A stretch of DNA of 64,000 nucleotides from Acinetobacter brisouioides (GCF_004331075.1 NZ_SJNX01000001.1:434001-498000), one strand, 5' to 3'; numbered from the stretch's first letter, positions 30,472 to 41,179 are shown. The notes: generated by a model not told the origin, from the letters alone. Translations and numbers: made by a program.

Positions 30472-30831
30472 ACAACTATCTCCAGTTTTGATGTCAAATC
30501 AGTTTTCCATCTGATACAGAACAGCATCTTGTGATGCTGCAACCGATTTGCACAATGCGCCAAAACAAAAACCAAAAAATCGCCTTTACACCACTTGGCA
30601 TAAAAACGGCTTCACTCCTTCGTTATAGCCACGATGATTCCTTTCATCTTGATGAGACTGATAAGATTTTTTAGTAAAAATTTCATCAGCACAAAAAGTA
30701 GCGCAGTTTAAAAACAGTCGTTTTGAATCTATACACAATCCAAAACCGAAAAAGAATGCGCGATCGTCGAAACTATGGTGAGATCTTGCTGGGCATTGAC
30801 CTCTGAAAGCCCAGCAAGCCCTAAGTCCAGA
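30472..30831. other. 360-bp intercistronic region between quiX and quiA with a long hairpin
   Basis: CTTGCTGGGC at 30785-30794 and GCCCAGCAAG at 30809-30818 form a 10-bp perfect stem with a 14-base loop, 14 bases after the quiX stop on the minus strand. No T run follows, so it is more likely an mRNA processing or stability element than a full terminator. The remaining gap is AT-rich with no coding frame and may hold an extra promoter for quiA. Confidence 0.5.
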
Positions 30832-32148
30832 TTAGAAATTTACACGAACACTTAAACCTGCAACCCAAGCATCATCAACTTCTTTCACCCCTGCTGGTTG
30901 GTAGATATATTGCAAGTTTGGACGGATCATGACCGCAGGTGACCATTGATAGGTATAGTTTAATTCCACATTCAACTCGCTGCGTTGTATTGGAACATAG
31001 TTGCTTGCGGTCGGATTATAAGAGAAGTAACCACGGCTAATGTCGGTTGCAATTTCTTTGTCACGGGCACGGTTATTGACATCATAGCGCGCGAAACCGA
31101 GTGCAATAGTGTCGGCTGGACGGCTATCAAACATACCCTTGTACCAAAATGCTAACTGTTGGGTGCTTTGGACAAATGTGGTGGCTTTGTCATTGAATAC
31201 GGCATTGAAACCGACATACAAACCACGTTTCGAGTCATCACCGCGTTGGGTCAACTGTTGCTGTGAGTTCAACCAGAAACTGTGTTTGCCATCATGGACT
31301 TTACCTGCGGTTTTGATGTCTTTGGCTTCAGCCGTTGAGTACAATGCACCGATTTTATATTCACCAGGTAAGCCATTGAGCTTTGGTTTCCATGCCAACT
31401 CAACAGGAATCGTTGCACCCTGAACATTGTTCATACCAAGATTAAAACCATCGCTGGCGGACTGGGTTTTAATGTTATCTGGATTAACTTCATAAACCCC
31501 GACACCCAGCGACCACTCAGGTGCGAATTGGTATTTGACATTGGCTGCCCATACACTGACTGGCCAGTTATACCAGATTGAACCAATCGACTTGCCCAGC
31601 TGACCACCACAAAGCAGCAAGTTCTGGAACTCACATTGTGAGCTGTTAAAGTCATCTGACATACCCATACGACCTGCTTTGATTTGAACCTTGTTGTCAT
31701 CAAAGCCTTTTTTCACCCATGCTTGGGTCAAACGCCATATTTTTCCACGTCCATAAATCTCTTGTGAATTACCTAGCGTGGTAGAACGAGGGTCTTTAAT
31801 CCGTTCATTGGTTAGCGCATTACCATCACGTTTGGTAATCATGATGCCTGCTGTTGTATCATTCCAACCTGCGATTTTATTTAAATCGAAATTTGCCCCA
31901 AGGGTCAGCTGTGATGCAACAGTAGCCGTATTGCTATCATTGTAGCCGCCATCAATATTGGTCGCAGCTTGACTCATGATAGATGCGGTAAACTTGTAGC
32001 CTTTATCTTCTAGTTGTTGACGGTTACCATTCCAATCCCCCAATAACCATTGACGATCTTGTGACCATGGCTCATTTGCCAAAGCGGCATGGCTACATAA
32101 AATTGCGAGTGAAACTGCACTCATTTTAATTAAATTAACTTTTTTCAT
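30832..32148 (-). CDS. quiX: OprB-family carbohydrate-type porin of the quinate cluster
   Basis: The 438-residue outer-membrane protein has a signal peptide (MKKVNLIKMSAVSLAILCSH, cleavage after ALA) and alternating beta strands ending in the C-terminal aromatic WVAGLSVRVNF that the BAM complex recognises. The WLLGDWNGNRQQLEDKGYKF start of the mature protein is the OprB signature. In ADP1 the gene between quiC and quiA is quiX, a probable porin for quinate and other pathway acids. Confidence 0.88.
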   Translation of the reverse strand: MKKVNLIKMSAVSLAILCSHAALANEPWSQDRQWLLGDWNGNRQQLEDKGYKFTASIMSQAATNIDGGYNDSNTATVASQLTLGANFDLNKIAGWNDTTAGIMITKRDGNALTNERIKDPRSTTLGNSQEIYGRGKIWRLTQAWVKKGFDDNKVQIKAGRMGMSDDFNSSQCEFQNLLLCGGQLGKSIGSIWYNWPVSVWAANVKYQFAPEWSLGVGVYEVNPDNIKTQSASDGFNLGMNNVQGATIPVELAWKPKLNGLPGEYKIGALYSTAEAKDIKTAGKVHDGKHSFWLNSQQQLTQRGDDSKRGLYVGFNAVFNDKATTFVQSTQQLAFWYKGMFDSRPADTIALGFARYDVNNRARDKEIATDISRGYFSYNPTASNYVPIQRSELNVELNYTYQWSPAVMIRPNLQYIYQPAGVKEVDDAWVAGLSVRVNF

Positions 32149-32213
32149 ATTTGCTTATCCTTAGCCTAATCGGGTTAGGCACTCTAACCTGATGTCAAAG
32201 TGCCTATATTTCA

Positions 32214-33674
32214 TCATTTTAGTTTTACTGGTTGGCTGAGTTCTGAACTTGCACCGAGATGATCTGTGATATTTGCGGTGTAATTGGCAAATTTCTCGGT
32301 TGGTTTCCAAGTCAAAGTGGCTTGACCTTGTGCGTTGGTTGCAACTGTTGCTGCACCTACAAATTGTTCTGCTTCTTTAGACTGTGCGTTGCGGTTACCA
32401 AAGAACTCCACGCGGTAACGCTGGTTCGCCTGACCTTTGAAACTCACCATAAGCTGCCCCTGATGTGCAGTCAGTTTAGGTGCTTGAATCCATTGGTTTG
32501 GCTGAGCATTACAACCTTGCTGAGTTGGCTCAGTACAGGTTTTTTGCAGATTCTTCGGATCAATCACCACACCGCCACCGCGCGAACCAACAAAACCTTC
32601 GTGTTCAAGTGCTGGCACACCAAACACGATCGCACCCAGACGCTGATTCGGCACACAAGAACCACCCGCTTCACAGCGTTTGATGTCTTTACCGTTGTCC
32701 CAAATCTGGTTTTTGGTCAATGTAATGTGTGCATTGGCATCTTTTTCTGAACGCAGTGCGATACCAATACGGTTACCATGCACTTTGTTGCCGTCAAAGA
32801 TGTTGCCATCGCCAGTTAGGTTGAAACCTGTTGAATTGGCAGTCAATTCGTTATAGGCCACGTAGTTGCGCTTGCCCCAGTTAATTTGCAAACCATCTGA
32901 ATAGTTTTCAAATTTGTTGCCGACAACTGCGTTGTCATTGCCCCACAAGATTTCAATGCCTTGTGATGGCTCTGGGTTGGCTTTGGTGTTGGTAAACAAA
33001 TTATTGGCAATCAGGTTAAACGCTGCGCCACGAGTCAGCTCTAAACCATCACCATTATCCTGAAGGATATTGTCCAAGAATTTATTATTGTTGGTCGTGG
33101 TTGAGGTTGGATTACCCTTGCCATCATCTCCCGTAAACATCACCCCAGCGCCACCGTAGTTATTGCTAATACGGTTATGCTGAATCAGGTTATTGCTCGA
33201 ACGGTTGACCAAAATACCAATACAGAAACGATGAATATCCAGACCTTTCAGGACAACATGATGTGTATCACGTAGTACCAGACCCGGCAAAGTCATCGTG
33301 CGTACGTTAGTACCATATTGCCCAGGCATAGCACCTGGACAGGCTTTTGCCCCTTCGCCCTGAATATAGTTAGAACCATCAATGGCAATAAACTCGCCCG
33401 TTTTGTCCCATTGTGTTCCAATGATTTTTACAGGGCCTTTAATTTCAGGAAGTGGTGAATTTACCTTAATGCTATAAGGTGCTTTACCCACTGCCTGAAT
33501 CAAGATTTGATTGTCATCTGATGGATTGGCATTGGACTGTTCAATTGCCCAGCGCAATGATCCCTGATTCTGGTCATCCTGATAGCGATCAACCACGTAG
33601 GTTGAAGCAGCCGCCCAACCTGAAGCCAATAGTCCTAAACTTAGTGCGGTCACTCGTAAAGAAATTGCTTTCAT
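32214..33674 (-). CDS. quiC: 3-Dehydroshikimate dehydratase, periplasmic
   Basis: The 486-residue enzyme converts 3-dehydroshikimate to protocatechuate. It has a Sec signal (MKAISLRVTALSLGLLASGW, cut after AAA). Most of the chain is a right-handed parallel beta-helix with short Asn-rich turns (NRSSNNLIQHNRISNNYGGA, DNAVVGNKFENY, GDGNIFDGNKVHGN). This fold differs from the TIM-barrel AsbF-type and fungal dehydratases; the Acinetobacter QuiC type is known to have this separate ancestry. It sits between quiB and quiX as in ADP1. Confidence 0.9.
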   Translation of the reverse strand: MKAISLRVTALSLGLLASGWAAASTYVVDRYQDDQNQGSLRWAIEQSNANPSDDNQILIQAVGKAPYSIKVNSPLPEIKGPVKIIGTQWDKTGEFIAIDGSNYIQGEGAKACPGAMPGQYGTNVRTMTLPGLVLRDTHHVVLKGLDIHRFCIGILVNRSSNNLIQHNRISNNYGGAGVMFTGDDGKGNPTSTTTNNNKFLDNILQDNGDGLELTRGAAFNLIANNLFTNTKANPEPSQGIEILWGNDNAVVGNKFENYSDGLQINWGKRNYVAYNELTANSTGFNLTGDGNIFDGNKVHGNRIGIALRSEKDANAHITLTKNQIWDNGKDIKRCEAGGSCVPNQRLGAIVFGVPALEHEGFVGSRGGGVVIDPKNLQKTCTEPTQQGCNAQPNQWIQAPKLTAHQGQLMVSFKGQANQRYRVEFFGNRNAQSKEAEQFVGAATVATNAQGQATLTWKPTEKFANYTANITDHLGASSELSQPVKLK

Positions 33675-33702
33675 TCCAGATATTCCTTTAATTCAGTTTT
33701 TA

Positions 33703-34554
33703 TTATGGTGTGGGTTGTACAGTTTGTAAGAACTGGCGAAGCTGGGTCACATCAATTTGACCTGGTGCTGAAGCCTGACCAATCATGCCGAAACTTAAGC
33801 TCCCTCCTGAACTTGCTGTTGCAATTCTGGAAATCGTGCCCAAGCGTCCCATTGACATGGTTAACAATGGTTTTTTGCTTTGTTGACTCACTTTTAATGT
33901 TGCGTTCATCAAGGTAAACACATCGGCTTTAGACTGTGGCATGACTGCAATTTTTAAAATATCTGCGCCCATTTGGTCTTGTTTTAGCAGACGATCAACA
34001 ATTTCCTGCTCGCTTGGTGTTTTGGCAAAATCATGATTCGACATCACCACCAAAACATGTTTTTCATGTGCCAAATCCGTCACTTTACGCACGACTTTCG
34101 CATCACGGAACATTTCAATATCAAGCAATTGCATAAACGGTTTTTTCAAATACGTGCTATAGATTTTGCCGTATTCTTCATCACTGACTTTAAGTTTACC
34201 GCCTTCGTTGGCAGTACGAATTGTTGCAAGGAGTGGTTTGTCTTTTAAGATTTGATTGAGCTGCTGTCCTAATGCAATCACCTGTTTGGTATCAGTTGCA
34301 AAGTTCAACAAATCAATACGGAATTCAGCAATATCTGCATTCGGGTTGCTGGCAATCACTTTTGCCTGCGCAATCGCCTCATCAGCAGTTTGTGCTGTAA
34401 TCGGCACAATGGTCTTCACTGGCATCACACCAATATCAACATTTTTCACGACATAATGATCTGCCGTCAATGGTTGTGCCAACGCAACGGATGCTGCCCC
34501 CAACATGCTGCATGCTAGTGCCATCTGAAGTACTTTGTGTTTGATGTTCATCAT
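33703..34554 (-). CDS. quiB: 3-Dehydroquinate dehydratase, type I, exported (catabolic)
   Basis: The about 283-residue protein starts around 34551-34554 (ATG-ATG; AAGGA 6-9 bases upstream) with a signal peptide MMNIKHKVLQMALACSMLGA, cut near ALA-QP, so it acts in the periplasm. The type I dehydroquinase core follows: the EFRIDLL substrate-binding strand, the catalytic histidine in VMSNHDF and the Schiff-base lysine in ADILKIAVM. Biosynthetic AroD/AroQ enzymes are cytoplasmic, so export marks this as the quinate-degrading version. The ATG at 34560 abuts the ribosome site and is less likely. Confidence 0.9.
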   Translation of the reverse strand: MMNIKHKVLQMALACSMLGAASVALAQPLTADHYVVKNVDIGVMPVKTIVPITAQTADEAIAQAKVIASNPNADIAEFRIDLLNFATDTKQVIALGQQLNQILKDKPLLATIRTANEGGKLKVSDEEYGKIYSTYLKKPFMQLLDIEMFRDAKVVRKVTDLAHEKHVLVVMSNHDFAKTPSEQEIVDRLLKQDQMGADILKIAVMPQSKADVFTLMNATLKVSQQSKKPLLTMSMGRLGTISRIATASSGGSLSFGMIGQASAPGQIDVTQLRQFLQTVQPTP

Positions 34555-34605
34555 TACCATTCCTTGTGTAATGTCGCTGTGTGGCATAACCACACAGCGT
34601 ACAGC

Positions 34606-35235
34606 TTAGATATCAAAAAATACGGTTTCGTTTTCGCCTTGGATACGAATATCAAAGCGATAAACCACCTGACCATCACGCTCTTCACGTTTAGCCACCA
34701 AAGTGTTGCGACGTGGCGCCCACTCAATACCTGTCAAGATTGGGTCTTTGGCATTCGCTTCAGCTTCATCTTCAAAATACACACGGGTATTGAGACCTAA
34801 GTTGATACCACGTGCAAAAATGATTAAAGCAATATGCGGTGCTTGCTGTGTACCTTTGCGCCCTGGAACTGCACCTGGTTTAATGGTGTCAAAGTGCCAT
34901 ACGCCAGTCTGGAAATCAGCACCTGCACGCCCCCAACCTTGAAAATGTGGGTCAGCAGTTTTGCCCTGAATGTCGGCTTGGCTTGGGTAAACGCCATTGG
35001 CATCGGCTTGCCAGATTTCAACCAACACATCACGAAGCGGCAAACCTAGACCGTCAAAAACCTGACCTTCAAGGCGAATACGTTCGCCCTGAGTGTGTTC
35101 TTGCAAAAGATTGTTATTGAAATTGTTGTCAAACACTTCAATGTTGGCTTGTTTTGGCAACAGACCAATATGTACGTAAGGGCCACCTGTTTGAGATGGG
35201 GTTTCTGCTAATTCTTGAAAATTCCAGCCATTCAT
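34606..35235 (-). CDS. pcaG: Protocatechuate 3,4-dioxygenase alpha subunit
   Basis: The 209-residue subunit starts MNGWNFQELAETPSQTGGPY at ATG 35235 with a GGAG site. An upstream ATG at 35253 would overlap the pcaH stop and is rejected, since known PcaG proteins start at this methionine. It shares the intradiol dioxygenase fold with PcaH but does not supply the ferric ligands. It pairs with PcaH as (alpha-beta-Fe)12 in the family. Confidence 0.96.
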   Translation of the reverse strand: MNGWNFQELAETPSQTGGPYVHIGLLPKQANIEVFDNNFNNNLLQEHTQGERIRLEGQVFDGLGLPLRDVLVEIWQADANGVYPSQADIQGKTADPHFQGWGRAGADFQTGVWHFDTIKPGAVPGRKGTQQAPHIALIIFARGINLGLNTRVYFEDEAEANAKDPILTGIEWAPRRNTLVAKREERDGQVVYRFDIRIQGENETVFFDI

Positions 35236-35252
35236 TTTTTCTACTCCATCCA

Positions 35253-35990
<738 letters not shown>

Positions 35991-36015
35991 TTAAATTTTA
36001 AAAAAATTGCATCCA

Positions 36016-36414
36016 TTACGTTTGCTGGCTAGGTGAAATTCCTAGCTCTTTAAATACCTCTTCTGCCATATGCATCGCGGCATTTGCTGCTGGCAAACCT
36101 GCATACAATGAACAGTGAAGAAATAATTCTTTGAGGTCATCTTGAGTGACACCATTGTTAAAGCAGGCACGAATATGCATACGTAACTCCGCTTCACGAC
36201 CAAGTGCCAACAACACCGCCATAGTCACCAGACTACGGGTATGGCGTGGCATGCCAGGGCGAGACCACACTTCACCCCAAGCAAAACGGCTAATAAAATT
36301 TTGAAAGTCGCTATTGAAGTCATTCAGGTTTTCAATCGAACGGTTGACGTGCTTTTCGCCTAAAACTTCCGTGCGAACTTGAATACCTTGTTTGTAGCGT
36401 TCATCATCATTCAT
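36016..36414 (-). CDS. pcaC: 4-Carboxymuconolactone decarboxylase
   Basis: The 132-residue AhpD-like/CMD-family enzyme decarboxylates 4-carboxymuconolactone to the enol-lactone. It starts at ATG 36414 (MNDDERYKQGIQVR) with TGAGGG upstream; a longer in-frame start at 36465 would overlap pcaK. The GEVWSRPGMPRHTRSLVTMA and CFNNGVTQDDLKELFLHCSL helices are typical. It is a stand-alone gene, not the PcaL fusion with PcaD seen in actinobacteria. Confidence 0.94.
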   Translation of the reverse strand: MNDDERYKQGIQVRTEVLGEKHVNRSIENLNDFNSDFQNFISRFAWGEVWSRPGMPRHTRSLVTMAVLLALGREAELRMHIRACFNNGVTQDDLKELFLHCSLYAGLPAANAAMHMAEEVFKELGISPSQQT

Positions 36415-36427
36415 AAGAAAACCCTCA

Positions 36428-37783
36428 TTAGGTTGCATCAGTATGTGCAACCAGTGATTTGACAAAAATAGACACTGCGGCAGCGGTCGCCGGAATCAGC
36501 AACATGCTCAGAATTGCAGTAAATGACCAGTGTTGACCTAAAAGCACTGCGCCAATCCATGCTCCAAACACCGCACCGAAACGCCCGATCCCTGACATCC
36601 ACGCCACACCTGTTGCACGGCATTGGGTTGGGTAAAAACGCGCACTGAGTGCTGGCATAGAAGACTGTGCACCATTGATTGCAACACCTGCGCAAAGCAC
36701 CAAGACTGCAAGCAATATCGGGCTACTCAGGCTTTGACCCACGGTGAATGCAAAGACACCAGCCGCCAAATAAAACCCTGCAATAATGCGGTTCGGGTTA
36801 AAGCGATCCATAGCCCAGCCAATAAACAACGCACTAAGCACACCACCGAACTGGAACAGACCACCAATAAAGGCTGCACGTTCCATACTCGCGCCAGTTT
36901 CACGCATCAAGGTTGGCAACCAGCTGGTGAGCAGGTAAATCATCACCAAACCCATGAAATAGGTGAGCCAAAGCAATAACGTGCCTTTGATGTATGTTGG
37001 CGAAAAGAGCATCGAAAACACGTTTTGCTTTTGCTGCCCTGCACTTTTTTCTTCAGGCACATGAAACTCAGTCACGTTCTGAACTTGAGTTGGTGCAATA
37101 CGGCTCAAAATTTTGCGAACTTTTTCGCTATTGCCACCACGAACAATCAAGAAGCGATAAGACTCTGGCAAGAAACCAACCACGAAGAAGGTCAGAATCA
37201 TTGGGCTCCAGCCACCAAACAGGAATAAGCTGTGCCAGCCAAAGTGTGGAATCATCCAGCTACTTAAAAAGCCGCCAATCGCCATACCCAAGTTGTAACC
37301 ACAGAACATACAGGTCACGAGTAATGAACGAATGCGCGTTGGACAATATTCAGAAAACAGTGTGGTGGCGTTTGGCATAGCTGCCCCCAACCCGATTCCG
37401 GTCAAGAAACGCAAAACAACCAAAGTATCGAGATTGTTGGCATAAGCACAGCCGATGGTAAAACCACCAAAAATCAGCATGGAAAATGACAGTACCGCCT
37501 TACGACCAAAACGGTCAGCTGTTGGCCCTGAGACCAATGCACCGATGATCATGCCGCCAAGTGCAGCACTCATCACAGGACCCAACTGAGAACGGTCAAG
37601 CCCCCAGTCCTGTGCCAATGCAGGGGCAATAAAGCCCATGGCAGCAGTGTCGATACCATCTAGAAAAACAATGAAAAAACAAATTGCAGCAATCATCCAC
37701 TGATAAGCACTTAATGGTGAATCATTAATTAGTGCTTGTGCATCCATGCTCACATTCGGGCGAGAGGTATCCTGAGACGCCAT
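36428..37783 (-). CDS. pcaK: 4-Hydroxybenzoate/protocatechuate transporter (AAHS family MFS)
   Basis: The 451-residue, 12-helix MFS importer is of the aromatic acid:H+ symporter family. The loop 2-3 motif GPTADRFGRKAVL and the first helix FLDGIDTAAMGFIAP with its conserved DGxD-type acid are visible. It imports 4-hydroxybenzoate and protocatechuate in homologues. It lies between pcaD and pcaC. Confidence 0.93.
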   Translation of the reverse strand: MASQDTSRPNVSMDAQALINDSPLSAYQWMIAAICFFIVFLDGIDTAAMGFIAPALAQDWGLDRSQLGPVMSAALGGMIIGALVSGPTADRFGRKAVLSFSMLIFGGFTIGCAYANNLDTLVVLRFLTGIGLGAAMPNATTLFSEYCPTRIRSLLVTCMFCGYNLGMAIGGFLSSWMIPHFGWHSLFLFGGWSPMILTFFVVGFLPESYRFLIVRGGNSEKVRKILSRIAPTQVQNVTEFHVPEEKSAGQQKQNVFSMLFSPTYIKGTLLLWLTYFMGLVMIYLLTSWLPTLMRETGASMERAAFIGGLFQFGGVLSALFIGWAMDRFNPNRIIAGFYLAAGVFAFTVGQSLSSPILLAVLVLCAGVAINGAQSSMPALSARFYPTQCRATGVAWMSGIGRFGAVFGAWIGAVLLGQHWSFTAILSMLLIPATAAAVSIFVKSLVAHTDAT

Positions 37784-37824
37784 AGTTGCCTCCTTAGGCG
37801 AAAATCCTTTTAAAACAGTGGGCT

Positions 37825-38610
37825 TTATGAAATCACTTCAATAAAGCGCTGAAGAGCCTGAGTAAATCCTTCGGGTTGTTCAATATTTGATAAATGTGAT
37901 GCGGGCAAAATACTGAGCTGACTACGGGCAATGCGTTGCTGCATAAACTCAGCATCAGCAACCGTAGTAATCGGGTCAAATTTACCTGCAATCAGTAAGG
38001 CTGGAATCTGAATATCGGCAATCTGTTCACGCAAATCTTCATGTGCCAAAGCTCGGCAGGCATTGGCATAACCTTGTGCTGGTGTATTGGCTAAACTTTG
38101 AATCGTTTGCTGCGCCAAGGCGTCTTCCTGATAGTCAAATTCACTGCTAAACCAACGGCTATGCGTCGATGCAACCAAATCTGCCAAACCATTTTTCTCA
38201 ACCGCTTCAGCACGTGATAACCACGCTTCTGCTGTTCCAATTTTTGCTGCGGAGTTGGCAACTGTAATGCTGTAAAAACGTGCTGGAAGATAAATTCCCA
38301 AATACAGTGCAGTTAAACCACCCATGGAAATTCCGCAAAAATGCGCTTTCTCAACCTTCAAGCCATCAAGAATATCGATCACATCTTCTGCAAGGTTTTG
38401 CACAGTTGTCTCTGCGATGACATCGCTTTGACCATGTCCACGAGTATCATAAGTAATCACTTTGAACTGCTTTTTCAGTTCAGCAACCTGTGGCTGCCAC
38501 ATAGCATGATCGGTTCCCAACGAATTGGAAAAAATAATGGCAGGTGCATTCTCAGGACCTTCCACATAAACCGATAAATGCTTGCCTTGACGATTGGTAA
38601 TCGTGATCAT
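37825..38610 (-). CDS. pcaD: 3-Oxoadipate enol-lactone hydrolase
   Basis: The 261-residue alpha/beta hydrolase opens beta-ketoadipate enol-lactone. The nucleophile elbow is CGISMGG, with the acid in GKFDPITT and the histidine in PASHLSNIEQP. The ATG at 38610 overlaps the pcaB TGA by one base (TGATG), so a GTG at 38613 is unlikely to be used. Confidence 0.94.
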   Translation of the reverse strand: MITITNRQGKHLSVYVEGPENAPAIIFSNSLGTDHAMWQPQVAELKKQFKVITYDTRGHGQSDVIAETTVQNLAEDVIDILDGLKVEKAHFCGISMGGLTALYLGIYLPARFYSITVANSAAKIGTAEAWLSRAEAVEKNGLADLVASTHSRWFSSEFDYQEDALAQQTIQSLANTPAQGYANACRALAHEDLREQIADIQIPALLIAGKFDPITTVADAEFMQQRIARSQLSILPASHLSNIEQPEGFTQALQRFIEVIS

Positions 38611-39971
38611 CACTTTGCCACTCCTGTCTGTGCTTCCTGCAAAACTGCATCAATTTGTGCCTGAATATTGCCTAAATAAGATTCAGGTTTAAAAATCGTC
38701 GAAATTTCTGCTGTAGAAAAATTATTTTTGACGTCATCAAGTTCAGCGATGACCTCTTTTAAGTGTTTTTGCTCAGCCACCGCAGTTTTGCATGCTGCTT
38801 CCACCAGATGATGTGCATTGAGGCGTCCCATTTTCGGTGCCAATGCCATCATGACTGCTTCAGCCATAATCAAACCTTGGGTACAGTCCAGATTGCGCTG
38901 CATGTTGCTCGGGTTAACTTCCATCCCTTGTAAAACGTCCAAGGTACGAGACAGTGCACCTGCGCAAAGCTGAAAAATCTCAGGTAACACCAACCATTCG
39001 GCATGCCATGCGCCAAGACTGCGCTCGTGTTCCTGTACCATGCTTTGATAAATGCTGGACATTAATGCAGGTACACGGTTTGCGGCTGCAAGTACCGATG
39101 CCGCTGCAACAGGATTGCGTTTATGCGGCATGGTCGATGAGCCGCCGCGACCTGTTGCAGTTGGTTCAAACACTTCAGCAATTTCTGTCTGCATCATTAA
39201 AGACCAGTCACGTGCCATTTTGCCTGTGTTGCCGACAATCATGCCAAGGACACTGGCAATCTCCACGATACGGTCACGCTCACCATGCCAAGTACAGATT
39301 GGTGTCGCCAAATGGAGCTGTTGGGCAAATGCTTCGACAACTGCGGAACCCTGATCAAGCAGTGATGCCAATGAACCCGCTGCACCGCCGAGCTGAACAG
39401 CCAGTACGCGGGCTTTCATTGCCTGAATCCGATCCAAATCACGTTTAAATGCACTTGCCCAACGAGCAAACTTGTGACCCAGCGTAATTGGCAAAGCTTG
39501 TTGTAGCCATGTCCGCCCAATCATCACCTGATCACGATAAACTTGTGCCTGCGTCAATGCCGCTTGGTAGTTTTGCTGCACGCTGTGTTCAACATGCTGC
39601 AACGCATCACGGCACTGTAAAATACAGGCGGTATCTAAAATATCCTGACTGGTTGCCCCCCAGTGCACAAAACGTGAGGCAGCTTCATCTTGCTGTTTCA
39701 CAATTGCAGTCAACTGTTTTACAAAAGGAATTGCGATATTGCCTGCAAGTCCTGTCGCGGTTGCTAACGCATCAAAATCGATCTGTTCCAATGCTGTTTT
39801 TTGTGCAATCGCTTCAATCGAATCTGCCGCAGATTGAGGGATTACCCCAACCTGCGCTTGAGCTTTTGCCAGTGCCACTTCAGCTTGAATCATGTAAGAA
39901 ATCAAAGACTGATCACTGAAAACTTCAGTCACATCATCCTGATAAAATAAGCTGGCATATAACTGGCTCAT
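38610..39971 (-). CDS. pcaB: 3-Carboxy-cis,cis-muconate cycloisomerase
   Basis: The 453-residue member of the fumarase/argininosuccinate lyase superfamily lactonises carboxymuconate. The signature loop is SSTMPHKRNPVAA, and WGATSQDILDTA and GRTWLQQALPITLG are present. It is coupled at both ends: two bases after pcaF and one-base overlap with pcaD. Confidence 0.95.
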   Translation of the reverse strand: MSQLYASLFYQDDVTEVFSDQSLISYMIQAEVALAKAQAQVGVIPQSAADSIEAIAQKTALEQIDFDALATATGLAGNIAIPFVKQLTAIVKQQDEAASRFVHWGATSQDILDTACILQCRDALQHVEHSVQQNYQAALTQAQVYRDQVMIGRTWLQQALPITLGHKFARWASAFKRDLDRIQAMKARVLAVQLGGAAGSLASLLDQGSAVVEAFAQQLHLATPICTWHGERDRIVEIASVLGMIVGNTGKMARDWSLMMQTEIAEVFEPTATGRGGSSTMPHKRNPVAAASVLAAANRVPALMSSIYQSMVQEHERSLGAWHAEWLVLPEIFQLCAGALSRTLDVLQGMEVNPSNMQRNLDCTQGLIMAEAVMMALAPKMGRLNAHHLVEAACKTAVAEQKHLKEVIAELDDVKNNFSTAEISTIFKPESYLGNIQAQIDAVLQEAQTGVAK

Positions 39972-39973
39972 AG

Positions 39974-41179
39974 TTAAACTCGCTCAATAATCAAAGCAAT
40001 ACCCTGACCAACACCGATACACATTGAACATAACGCGTACTTGCCGCCTGTCTGCTCAAGCTGGTTCAGTGCTGTAGTCACCAGACGCGCACCTGAAGCA
40101 CCGAGTGGATGACCCAGTGCAATCGCACCCCCGTTTGGATTGACCCGTGCATCATCATCCGCCAGCCCCAAATCACGGGTACACGCCAAAGCCTGTGCAG
40201 CAAAGGCTTCGTTCAGTTCAATCACATCCATCTGTGCCAAAGTCAGGTTGGCCTGTTTCAGTAATTTCTTGATCGCAGGCGCTGGGGCAAAACCCATGAT
40301 GCGTGGTTCAACACCCACGGTGGTTGCCGCAATAATTTTGGCACGGGCTTTCAGTTCGTATTTTGTGATGGCTTCATCTGACGCAATCAGCAATGCGGCT
40401 GCACCATCGTTAATGCCTGAAGCATTGCCAGCAGTCACTGTACCTTCGGCGTTGACCACAGGTTTGAGTTTGGTCAAGGTTTCCAACGTGGTTGAAGCGC
40501 GTGGATGTTCATCGGTATCAATCACGATGGCATCACCTTTGCGCTGTGGAATCGTCACAGGCACGATTTCGTTGGCAAAGTAACCTTTGGCTTGTGCTGC
40601 AGCAGTACGTTGCTGGCTGGTTAAAGCAAACTTGTCCTGATCTTCACGGCTAATGTGGAACTGTGCCGCCACGTTCTCTGCAGTTTGTGGCATGGTGTCC
40701 ACGCCATACATTTCTTTGAGTTTCGGATTGATAAAACGCCAGCCCATGGTGGTATCTTCAATCTTTTGGGTACGTCCGTAAGCGGTTTCCGATTTGCCCA
40801 TCACAAATGGGGCACGGCTCATGCTTTCCACACCACCCGCGATGATCAGATCGGCTTCACCCGCTTTAATGGTACGTGCTGCCATGGCAATGGCATCTAA
40901 AGATGAACCACATAAACGGTTAATCGTGGTGGCTGGCACTTGGTACGGTAAGCCTGCAAGTAGAGATGACATGCGCCCGACATTACGGTTGTCTTCACCG
41001 GCTTGGTTGGCACAGCCATAGATCACGTCATCGACCTGTTGCCAGTCCACGCTTGGGTTACGCTGCATCAGGGCTTTGATTGGTAAAGCACCGAGGTCAT
41101 CGGCACGAACTGTGGCTAGACCACCGGCATAACGACCAAACGGAGTACGGATGGCATCGACAATATAAGCATTTTTCAT
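39974..41179 (-). CDS. pcaF: 3-Oxoadipyl-CoA thiolase
   Basis: The 401-residue thiolase cleaves beta-ketoadipyl-CoA to succinyl-CoA and acetyl-CoA. The acyl-enzyme cysteine is in NRLCGSSLDA (about C90), the base histidine in GGAIALGHPLGASG and the second cysteine in CSMCIGVGQG. The gap to upstream pcaJ is 91 bp and contains a repeat element, unlike the tight spacing elsewhere in the operon. Confidence 0.96.
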   Translation of the reverse strand: MKNAYIVDAIRTPFGRYAGGLATVRADDLGALPIKALMQRNPSVDWQQVDDVIYGCANQAGEDNRNVGRMSSLLAGLPYQVPATTINRLCGSSLDAIAMAARTIKAGEADLIIAGGVESMSRAPFVMGKSETAYGRTQKIEDTTMGWRFINPKLKEMYGVDTMPQTAENVAAQFHISREDQDKFALTSQQRTAAAQAKGYFANEIVPVTIPQRKGDAIVIDTDEHPRASTTLETLTKLKPVVNAEGTVTAGNASGINDGAAALLIASDEAITKYELKARAKIIAATTVGVEPRIMGFAPAPAIKKLLKQANLTLAQMDVIELNEAFAAQALACTRDLGLADDDARVNPNGGAIALGHPLGASGARLVTTALNQLEQTGGKYALCSMCIGVGQGIALIIERV

